From: Lentimicrobiaceae bacterium
GTDB lineage: Bacteria; Bacteroidota; Bacteroidia; Bacteroidales; JALOCA01
NCBI GenBank assembly: GCA_023227965.1
Contig: JALOCA010000029.1
Coordinates: 1 to 45,398, forward strand
Direction of reading: 5' to 3'
Length of the DNA: 45,398 nucleotides
The notes beneath the pieces were generated by a model. It searched no databases and had not been told where the DNA came from. It was given only the letters and a program-made list of their open reading frames with translations. Below, in pieces: positions 30,801 through 43,000 of this stretch. The translations under genes were made by a program, and so were the position numbers. How positions within the stretch are numbered: the first letter of the stretch is position 1; the number at the start of each line of letters is the position of its first letter.

Positions 30801-33800
30801 TGAAGAGCAATTTGCAAGTTTTTTTGCTCCTTAATTCGCACCATATTGGAATTGAAACATCTGTAAAGAAACCAAACACCTGATTCCTGAGCGTTTCCTT
30901 AATTCGCACCATATTGGAATTGAAACGTTTTTTTTCCTGTCCAATTGCAAGCGATGAGAAACCTTAATTCGCACCATATTGGAATTGAAACGGGAAAAGC
31001 TGACGAGATGATTGTTGCAACAATTGGAGTCCTTAATTCGCACCATATTGGAATTGAAACGACATTAAAGGCAATACATGCTTTAGCACCAGGATCCTTA
31101 ATTCGCACCATATTGGAATTGAAACATCGTTACTGGAGAATTACCGATTTTGGCAATCAGGCCTTAATTCGCACCATATTGGAATTGAAACATAACAAAG
31201 CGATTTCACACCTTATTGATAAAGATATCCTTAATTCGCACCATATTGGAATTGAAACGTAAAGGCCACAGAAGCAATGCAGGAATTATTGCATGACCTT
31301 AATTCGCACCATATTGGAATTGAAACATGTAACAATTGCCCAGTTCCCTGACACGGATAAATACCCTTAATTCGCACCATATTGGAATTGAAACAGAATT
31401 GCAAGAATTTGATCATGCGCTTTCGCCTTTTCGCCTTAATTCGCACCATATTGGAATTGAAACGTTCGTAAGGAATGGGAGGGATGAAAAATCCTGACCT
31501 TAATTCGCACCATATTGGAATTGAAACATGAAAATTTGCTGATGTTCTCTGTGTTTGGCTAAGTTCCTTAATTCGCACCATATTGGAATTGAAACACAGC
31601 AGCACCTTAGCCAGGCTTTTGAATGGCGGGGTTCCTTAATTCGCACCATATTGGAATTGAAACTGCTGCTAAATCGGGTCCGGCTGCTACCGAAACCATC
31701 CTTAATTCGCACCATATTGGAATTGAAACGCCTATTCTCGATCTGATTGATAAATCTCAAAGAACCTTAATTCGCACCATATTGGAATTGAAACTTCTTT
31801 CTATCATACGATTTCAAAATCATTGGCTTATCACCTTAATTCGCACCATATTGGAATTGAAACATAAATAGAGGAATTGATCAGAGCAATATCGAAAATA
31901 TCCTTAATTCGCACCATATTGGAATTGAAACGTAATTACAAATTTTGTAATTTTTGTAATTTTCAATTTCCTTAATTCGCACCATATTGGAATTGAAACG
32001 TAAATTACTTGAATCAGGTTGTACAATAATTGAGGTGCCTTAATTCGCACCATATTGGAATTGAAACAATTTGCAAGAAAAAATGGCGAAATCAAAAATT
32101 TATTGCCTTAATTCGCACCATATTGGAATTGAAACAGGGTACAGATATAGTTTTAAGTACAGATATACCTGAACCTTAATTCGCACCATATTGGAATTGA
32201 AACAAAATAAAATAATATGAGTTTTCTACAAATATTCTTAGCCTTAATTCGCACCATATTGGAATTGAAACATGGCAACCCAATAACAATAACAACGGTA
32301 CGGCAAATCCTTAATTCGCACCATATTGGAATTGAAACTTGGTCATTATATGAACTCCAAGAAACAAATATTATCCTTAATTCGCACCATATTGGAATTG
32401 AAACGTAATAAATATTTTTTCTTCTCTTTCTTTCAACTGGTCCTTAATTCGCACCATATTGGAATTGAAACATCAGTTTTTTGCAGTATTAATTGAAAAC
32501 GGACGTATCCTTAATTCGCACCATATTGGAATTGAAACATGCCGAATACGATCCTGATCGGCGTGGCTTTGTCGCCTTAATTCGCACCATATTGGAATTG
32601 AAACGGACCAGGTAAACGGCATGAAGGCGATAGATTTTGTGACCTTAATTCGCACCATATTGGAATTGAAACATTTTATCTGATTTCATGGTTGCTAAAA
32701 TGGAGGGTTACCTTAATTCGCACCATATTGGAATTGAAACTTTGAAAATAGACTTGCATTCTATTTAATACAAAAAATCCTTAATTCGCACCATATTGGA
32801 ATTGAAACAGAAAAGAAAAGAAAAGATGGTTAAAAAACGAAATGTCCCTTAATTCGCACCATATTGGAATTGAAACATAGAATATAGACTAATATGCTTT
32901 AAAGCATTTTTTACACCTTAATTCGCACCATATTGGAATTGAAACAGGTTGATGATCTTCATGAATTTGCAGATTTTTCCTCCTTAATTCGCACCATATT
33001 GGAATTGAAACGCCTTTTGTTCCGGAGTAAGGATTTTATTTGCAACCTTAATTCGCACCATATTGGAATTGAAACACGGGAAGAAAAGTTGCCTTTGTGT
33101 CATTCCCGGGAGTCCTTAATTCGCACCATATTGGAATTGAAACAATTTTTCTCTGAATTCCGGCATGGTTTTCGACCAATCCCTTAATTCGCACCATATT
33201 GGAATTGAAACAACCCAGCATACTTGAGAAACACACCGGTTAAATAGTTCCTTAATTCGCACCATATTGGAATTGAAACGTAAGAGACAAGTATCGTAAA
33301 AGCATGCAGTCGTAGGACCTTAATTCGCACCATATTGGAATTGAAACGTACGAGGGGTTGCCTTTCCTCTTTGTCCCAGGTTACGCCTTAATTCGCACCA
33401 TATTGGAATTGAAACTTAACGTACCAGTAAGGTTCTGTTCGTTTTATGATTGCCCTTAATTCGCACCATATTGGAATTGAAACATTCCAGTTACTTGTGT
33501 AGCTGTTGTTCATATTATTTCCTTAATTCGCACCATATTGGAATTGAAACTTTAGTGCCTGTGATGCTTCATCGCACCCTGTGGCACCTTAATTCGCACC
33601 ATATTGGAATTGAAACATAAATAACAGGGCATCGTAATATGGTAATGTCTCTTTCCCTTAATTCGCACCATATTGGAATTGAAACATCAAAATTATTTAG
33701 AAGTAATATAAATTATTGTTTTTTCCTTAATTCGCACCATATTGGAATTGAAACATATATAATAATATACAGCACAAACAATAACTGTTGCTCCTTAATT

Positions 33801-34026
33801 CGCACCATATTGGAATTGAAACATGCAACAGAACGAAGGGTATTGCTGGTGATACGCTAACCTTAATTCGCACCATATTGGAATTGAAACTTTTTCAAAA
33901 AATGGTTTCCTAAGGTGTAATGATACAACCTTAATTCGCACCATATTGGAATTGAAACTTGGTTAGTCAACTGAAAGTTGCCTTCCCGGGACTTTCCCTT
34001 AATTCGCACCATATTGGAATTGAAAC

Positions 34027-34065
34027 TTGTTAATTCGTTTGGTAGCGGGTGAGGGAGTCGAACCC
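34027..34065 (-). other. Spacer carrying a tRNA 3'-end sequence
   Basis: Read on the - strand this 39-nt spacer contains TTCGACT (T-loop), CCCTC (T-stem 3' strand), ACCCGCT (acceptor 3' strand), A (discriminator) and an encoded CCA, then an AT-rich tail. It begins with GGG, the end of the T-stem 5' strand. This is the 3' end of a tRNA gene plus downstream DNA. It is a captured fragment, not a functional tRNA gene. Confidence 0.8.
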
Positions 34066-37000
34066 CCTTAATTCGCACCATATTGGAATTGAAACCCTGG
34101 TCCTGATTGCCAAAATCGGTAATTCTCCAGTAACCTTAATTCGCACCATATTGGAATTGAAACAGGGTAGGTTCATAAGAAGTTTCTCCAGGCTCTACAC
34201 CCTTAATTCGCACCATATTGGAATTGAAACTTCACAAACCAATACGGTTCCGTTCTCTTTATGATTGCCCTTAATTCGCACCATATTGGAATTGAAACGG
34301 TTTTTCCTGTTCGAGTTTTTTCAAACCTTCGATATCCCCTTAATTCGCACCATATTGGAATTGAAACATCTGTGCAATGCATTAGCTTCCTGTTTTGCAA
34401 ACCATCCTTAATTCGCACCATATTGGAATTGAAACTTTTTACTTTAAAATTGTTCATTATATCTTTATTTTCACCTTAATTCGCACCATATTGGAATTGA
34501 AACATTGATGCACTCTGAGGGTCTGACAGGCGAAACTCTCTCCTTAATTCGCACCATATTGGAATTGAAACTTTGCATTAATGGAGTCGCCACACATCAC
34601 CCTATGCCCTTAATTCGCACCATATTGGAATTGAAACAATCTTGACAGCGTATCAGTACCAATATCATATTTTTTCCTTAATTCGCACCATATTGGAATT
34701 GAAACTTTAACATTACCCCAACACGTCGAAGATTAGTAATACCCCTTAATTCGCACCATATTGGAATTGAAACATATCTACAAGCCAGTTATTGAAGCTG
34801 ATGAATACAGCCTTAATTCGCACCATATTGGAATTGAAACGTTAGTTAAAGAATTTACTGATAAAACCCGGTCGGACCTTAATTCGCACCATATTGGAAT
34901 TGAAACTCAGAAAGAAACATGGCCGTTTTTGCATTATTGATATTCCTTAATTCGCACCATATTGGAATTGAAACTTGTTTCAATCCCAACGGTACCATCT
35001 TTTAAATTGGTATCCTTAATTCGCACCATATTGGAATTGAAACATGATTGACTTCCTTATGCTTAATAATTCACTTTGCACCCTTAATTCGCACCATATT
35101 GGAATTGAAACTCATAACGTTTCATTTTTATATGTCCACGTTTGCGCAGCCTTAATTCGCACCATATTGGAATTGAAACAAGGCATGTTCGCAATCCTTG
35201 TAGAAAAATTTTTGCGGCCTTAATTCGCACCATATTGGAATTGAAACGGCAGAATTTGAAAAACGTCTTCAGGAAGCCGGTATTACCCTTAATTCGCACC
35301 ATATTGGAATTGAAACTTATCTGACTGGTTATTGTTTTTATCCATTATCTATTCCCTTAATTCGCACCATATTGGAATTGAAACTTAACAACCTCCCTGA
35401 AAGCTTTACAATTCATCGAGGCCCTTAATTCGCACCATATTGGAATTGAAACATACAGATGGAAAGCTTTGCGGTGGTTTTATCGGCAGTCCTTAATTCG
35501 CACCATATTGGAATTGAAACATAATATATGAACGAAACTGCCGATTTCTGTAACATGACCTTAATTCGCACCATATTGGAATTGAAACTACTGAGCCGAT
35601 TGAAAGGATTTGTAAAAATTGTTCGTCCTTAATTCGCACCATATTGGAATTGAAACACATTATAACCCTGACATTAAATACATTATTCTTTAGTCCTTAA
35701 TTCGCACCATATTGGAATTGAAACGGCGTAATAAAGTTCGCTAAAGATGTAGTTTTCAGCGTCCTTAATTCGCACCATATTGGAATTGAAACTTAAGTAT
35801 CTCACGTAACGATATTCTGCATAGTGAGTACCTTAATTCGCACCATATTGGAATTGAAACCAAAGTAAGTCATAGTACGATTTTGCGTATTGTAAAAACC
35901 TTAATTCGCACCATATTGGAATTGAAACGTACCAACCCAGGCAGGAATAGTAAAACTTGCGGCCTTAATTCGCACCATATTGGAATTGAAACACGGCACT
36001 CCTTCAATTTTAACACCTATTATTAGTTTCGCCTTAATTCGCACCATATTGGAATTGAAACATGTTTTTCAGTTCTTCAAAACGACAACCAGTTGAGCTC
36101 CTTAATTCGCACCATATTGGAATTGAAACATGATGCACTTAATAAAGTATATCTTGAAAATGTTAAACCTTAATTCGCACCATATTGGAATTGAAACGTG
36201 CTTCTAAATCATTCCAGGAATTTCTTTTCCCATATCCTTAATTCGCACCATATTGGAATTGAAACGTTCAAGAGCTGCCTTTTTTCTATCCAATTCGGCA
36301 CCTTAATTCGCACCATATTGGAATTGAAACATAAGCATCCATATCAACGATATCTGCATCAATTGTCACCTTAATTCGCACCATATTGGAATTGAAACCA
36401 ATAAAAAAATGATTGCTCAGCATCTCTACTGGTACCTTAATTCGCACCATATTGGAATTGAAACTAACTATCGGTGAGCTTAACATCGGTGTTATCTTCG
36501 GCCTTAATTCGCACCATATTGGAATTGAAACATATATATTTGTTTTTTAACACGTTTGTTATTTTTTTTCCTTAATTCGCACCATATTGGAATTGAAACA
36601 TGCTGTGGATAAGGCTACGGTTGCCCTTAGCGACCTTAATTCGCACCATATTGGAATTGAAACATTGGTGTGAATACCGTATGCTACATTTCAACCCCCA
36701 TCCTTAATTCGCACCATATTGGAATTGAAACTCATCAATGGCGATCAGACACGCAAGGAATTGATGCAACCTTAATTCGCACCATATTGGAATTGAAACC
36801 CCTTTGGGGTTGTTTTAGAAATAGGATCTAAATACAACCTTAATTCGCACCATATTGGAATTGAAACATGTAATCTCCTTTGTCAATTGACAGAAAAATA
36901 CTGTCCCTTAATTCGCACCATATTGGAATTGAAACATAAAAATTGATTTAGATCAGCTTGATCAGGTTCCCTTAATTCGCACCATATTGGAATTGAAACC

Positions 37001-40000
37001 TGTTTAGCCAGTAAACATGGAATCCAAGACTGGCAAGCCTTAATTCGCACCATATTGGAATTGAAACATTTTTTTACCTATTATTGTTTCCATTTTTTAT
37101 GCCCTTAATTCGCACCATATTGGAATTGAAACATCATTGTTTTATCTCTGTAAAATGAAAATTCACTTTTTCCTTAATTCGCACCATATTGGAATTGAAA
37201 CACATTCGTTCCTTTTTTCGCCTTTCCCTGCGCTGCTCCTTAATTCGCACCATATTGGAATTGAAACTTCATATTACTTCTTTCATATGAGTGCCTATCT
37301 TCAGCCTTAATTCGCACCATATTGGAATTGAAACGTAATACGCAATATTGCTTTGCGGTGGACCTCCATAGTCCTTAATTCGCACCATATTGGAATTGAA
37401 ACACTATAAACAGGCACTGCTATTGGTATTGTTGCATCTTCCTTAATTCGCACCATATTGGAATTGAAACTTCTTCATGTTTTATCGTAATCATATAACT
37501 TACTAAGCCCTTAATTCGCACCATATTGGAATTGAAACGTATTATTGAAAGAGTAACAACATGCATTATTGCAATCCTTAATTCGCACCATATTGGAATT
37601 GAAACCTGGAAGTTGATGCGATATTGGAACAAACAAACTGGATCCTTAATTCGCACCATATTGGAATTGAAACATACCCGTAAATCGTTTAGTGATATTT
37701 TATCCGCTTCCCCTTAATTCGCACCATATTGGAATTGAAACAAAGAAGCTTTGCATTCTATTTTAATTTGGTTTGGCAACCTTAATTCGCACCATATTGG
37801 AATTGAAACTCATCACATATTAAATTATCATTTTCCACAATGCTTTGCCTTAATTCGCACCATATTGGAATTGAAACTTAACCAACCCGGAAAGTTTTTA
37901 GAGAAGAAAGAGCACCTTAATTCGCACCATATTGGAATTGAAACGTAATTTTTTAGTTTTTTGTCGTCTCCGATAGTCATCTCCTTAATTCGCACCATAT
38001 TGGAATTGAAACAGAAATGGACGTATGGTAGGATTTTCCACGGCCGCATTCCTTAATTCGCACCATATTGGAATTGAAACGACAATAAGGGGCGTCCCAT
38101 TCCCCAATTAAATTTGTTCCTTAATTCGCACCATATTGGAATTGAAACGTGAAGAACATAATAGCTTATATAAGCAAATATATGAGCCTTAATTCGCACC
38201 ATATTGGAATTGAAACAGTAGTTCAGTTGAAAAAATACAACTAAAAAATCCGGTCCTTAATTCGCACCATATTGGAATTGAAACATACGATGTCGGAAAT
38301 CTCCAACCAGTCTGCTTCCCTTAATTCGCACCATATTGGAATTGAAACCTCCTACGAGAGGCTGCCTTTCTTCCTTATTCCAGGTTACCTTAATTCGCAC
38401 CATATTGGAATTGAAACATGAGTAAATTTCATAAGGCTTTTCTTGGTAAGTTCCTCCTTAATTCGCACCATATTGGAATTGAAACGTGATAAACTGCTGG
38501 ATGAAAGTGAAGACCTAAATCCAACCTTAATTCGCACCATATTGGAATTGAAACTTGATTGCGGCAGGTTCATCTCTATATAGATGAAGTCGCCTTAATT
38601 CGCACCATATTGGAATTGAAACTATTCGGTAGTATCACAGCGGCGATAGATAATAACCTTAATTCGCACCATATTGGAATTGAAACAGCATGGGCATTGA
38701 CTCCTCTCTTTCAAATATCTCAAACCTTAATTCGCACCATATTGGAATTGAAACAAGGTAAAGTCTTTCAAATAGTAGATTGTTTTACTTCTCCTTAATT
38801 CGCACCATATTGGAATTGAAACGGATTATCAGTGGCAGCATGAACCGATATTATATGGCTGCCTTAATTCGCACCATATTGGAATTGAAACAAATATTTA
38901 ACAAAAATGCTTAAATCGGTAGGCTCATACCTTAATTCGCACCATATTGGAATTGAAACATAAGTTTGTTATTCAGCTTATTCCATTCATCTGGATACCT
39001 TAATTCGCACCATATTGGAATTGAAACGTGTTGGCAGCAGACCAGTACATCTTTGTCCAGCCAGCCTTAATTCGCACCATATTGGAATTGAAACTTTCCT
39101 GATTTACTGTTTTTAAATTTTACTTCAGCAACCTTAATTCGCACCATATTGGAATTGAAACGTAAAATGGCTATTGATAAATACCAAAAGCTTTTAGCCG
39201 CCTTAATTCGCACCATATTGGAATTGAAACACAACAAAATCAATGGTTGTCCCTTGAGTAGCTCCAGACCTTAATTCGCACCATATTGGAATTGAAACAG
39301 ATTAGCTGAAGACAAACCGAGCAAAAAAGCATTTAACCTTAATTCGCACCATATTGGAATTGAAACATTACATTTTGAAAGTCCTTAACATATGCTTTTG
39401 TGAGCCTTAATTCGCACCATATTGGAATTGAAACTACGCAGATTCTTTTTCAGCATAACCTGTTGCTACCTTAATTCGCACCATATTGGAATTGAAACCT
39501 TTTTATTATTGCTTTTTTGTATATAAATTTTGCAGTCCTTAATTCGCACCATATTGGAATTGAAACGGTATTAATGCGGTCATTATAGATAATCACCGCC
39601 GTCTCCTTAATTCGCACCATATTGGAATTGAAACAAAAATTAGTTGTAGAACTATATAAAAAAAAGAAAAAACCTTAATTCGCACCATATTGGAATTGAA
39701 ACATATCATGTTGAAGTGCATGTTGCAGAACTTAAAACCTTAATTCGCACCATATTGGAATTGAAACAAATTTGGATTTTGAAATAAATTATTTCCAAGT
39801 TCCACCTTAATTCGCACCATATTGGAATTGAAACATAGTTTCGATAGCTGCCGGACCTGATTTAGCAGCGACCCTTAATTCGCACCATATTGGAATTGAA
39901 ACGTTGGTATGTTGGGGAACACATTATATAATATTGTTTTCCTTAATTCGCACCATATTGGAATTGAAACATCCAAAACGAAGTAATGTCCATTTTTAAA

Positions 40001-43000
40001 ATCTGCCCTTAATTCGCACCATATTGGAATTGAAACGCCATGTTGTGAAATTAAAGATTTGTGAATTACGATATCCTTAATTCGCACCATATTGGAATTG
40101 AAACATACAAATTAATTCTGCATTCATTTTAGACCATATATCCTTAATTCGCACCATATTGGAATTGAAACATCAGGAGCATAAACTTTAACTGGTGAGT
40201 GAAATAACCTTAATTCGCACCATATTGGAATTGAAACACTGTGCAGAAACTGCTACGGCACCGGAGAGGTCCGTGTCCTTAATTCGCACCATATTGGAAT
40301 TGAAACATATTTATTACAGAAAGATTTTTATGAAAAAGAAATTGCCCTTAATTCGCACCATATTGGAATTGAAACATCCGTTAAAGATGACAATAAAAGT
40401 TTTTCAATCTTCAGCCTTAATTCGCACCATATTGGAATTGAAACATAATTGTTATTACAGAACTGATTAATATACTTATAGCCCTTAATTCGCACCATAT
40501 TGGAATTGAAACGCATAATTCATTTCTGAAACAGTTTCGTCAAATTCTATCCTTAATTCGCACCATATTGGAATTGAAACATAATCCGCTTACGCTGTAA
40601 CGACTTTCAATCATTTGTCCCTTAATTCGCACCATATTGGAATTGAAACATGAATTTCGCATATGTTCCGATGCACGACGATGCCTTAATTCGCACCATA
40701 TTGGAATTGAAACATTTGTACCTCCTGCAAACGTATAGCGTAATCTTCGGCCTTAATTCGCACCATATTGGAATTGAAACAATCTGAGAAGCTTTGCAGT
40801 ACAGTATTACGCATCTCACCTTAATTCGCACCATATTGGAATTGAAACAAATAATTTTAAGCATTATCATAATTATTTGCTTTATACCTTAATTCGCACC
40901 ATATTGGAATTGAAACAGTTTTTGATTTACGAAAACCCAGACGGGACTGAAACCTTAATTCGCACCATATTGGAATTGAAACTTCTTTAATTTCAGTTCA
41001 ACCTTCTTCTGCTTACGAAACCTTAATTCGCACCATATTGGAATTGAAACTTTTTAAGATATTATATAGAATCTGAAGATCGTAAAACCTTAATTCGCAC
41101 CATATTGGAATTGAAACTTGTTTCAATCCCAACGGTACCATCTTTTAAATTGGTACCTTAATTCGCACCATATTGGAATTGAAACGTCGGTTGCCCGGTC
41201 CACGGACGCTCCAGTCTTCAGGCCCTTAATTCGCACCATATTGGAATTGAAACTTTTATCAAGAGCAATGATGCTTTCTCGGTATGAGTTATCCTTAATT
41301 CGCACCATATTGGAATTGAAACACCTGACCGTTTTGTAAAACCTTCCACCGACCCCTGAACCTTAATTCGCACCATATTGGAATTGAAACATATTATTAT
41401 CAATAAGCAGCTTTGCTAAATAATCAACCTTAATTCGCACCATATTGGAATTGAAACATTCTCTTGCTTTTTCATCTTCATTTGCCATCTGATCCCTTAA
41501 TTCGCACCATATTGGAATTGAAACATAAAAATGAAGAATTTATAATATGAAAAAATACTTAGCCTTAATTCGCACCATATTGGAATTGAAACATGAAAGA
41601 GATATAATTGTTTCATCGGTAAATATTTGTCCTTAATTCGCACCATATTGGAATTGAAACATATAATAATTTATTGAATTATCTGTAAAGCTACATAACC
41701 TTAATTCGCACCATATTGGAATTGAAACTCGTATTCTTCAATTGATATACATACTGTATTTTTCATCCTTAATTCGCACCATATTGGAATTGAAACCTTA
41801 GAAGCGGAGTGCTTGTGATTTTAAATAAGTTGGGCCTTAATTCGCACCATATTGGAATTGAAACATCACACCAGGTGCGTTTTGTACCGCATCAACCGAT
41901 TTCCTTAATTCGCACCATATTGGAATTGAAACCTAATTAAAGTGTAGTAGGACTTACCGTAACCGATCCTTAATTCGCACCATATTGGAATTGAAACAGT
42001 AGTTAGCTATAGTTCCCTTAGCAGGATTATGATCCCTTAATTCGCACCATATTGGAATTGAAACGTGCCGACCCAGGCTGGCACCGTAAAAGAAGCATAC
42101 TGCCTTAATTCGCACCATATTGGAATTGAAACCTAATTAAAGTGTAGTAGGACTTACCGTAACCGATTAGCCTTAATTCGCACCATATTGGAATTGAAAC
42201 ATAATACTCGACTTTATAACCCCGATTTTGTCGGGCATCCTTAATTCGCACCATATTGGAATTGAAACGTTTTAGAACGCTTGCTTTTGCAAGCTATCCA
42301 AGTTTCACCTTAATTCGCACCATATTGGAATTGAAACATACTAAAACTTTTTAACTCTATATATATCAATTAATTCCTTAATTCGCACCATATTGGAATT
42401 GAAACTTTCTTAAAAAATACTGCATATAATGGTGATGACTTATCCTTAATTCGCACCATATTGGAATTGAAACATAGAAAAGATTGTAATTGACAGTACA
42501 GGAGGACTTTATCCTTAATTCGCACCATATTGGAATTGAAACAAGTATGCGGTAGGTGCGATTATTCCACTTGTTTGCTGCCTTAATTCGCACCATATTG
42601 GAATTGAAACGTAATAGCAACAGCGGTTTTGTTAAATGGCAATGTCCTTAATTCGCACCATATTGGAATTGAAACTTGTTGATAATAATGAGGTTAATGC
42701 TAAGTATTCATCCTTAATTCGCACCATATTGGAATTGAAACACAGTTCTTGCCATATTGGAAACTGCACGCCTTAACCTTAATTCGCACCATATTGGAAT
42801 TGAAACATCTTCAGATGGAAGCTTAATGGAAATTAATGTGTTTGACCTTAATTCGCACCATATTGGAATTGAAACTATATAGCTACTTGTAGCATTAACC
42901 GGTAATCAAGCCTTAATTCGCACCATATTGGAATTGAAACTCAAATGATTTTAGCAAACTCTCCTCAGAGTCTTTAGCCTTAATTCGCACCATATTGGAA

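Noticed and set aside
34027..34065. A real tRNA gene on the minus strand
   Set aside because: Only the 3' end is present and it exactly fills one spacer between two CRISPR repeats.
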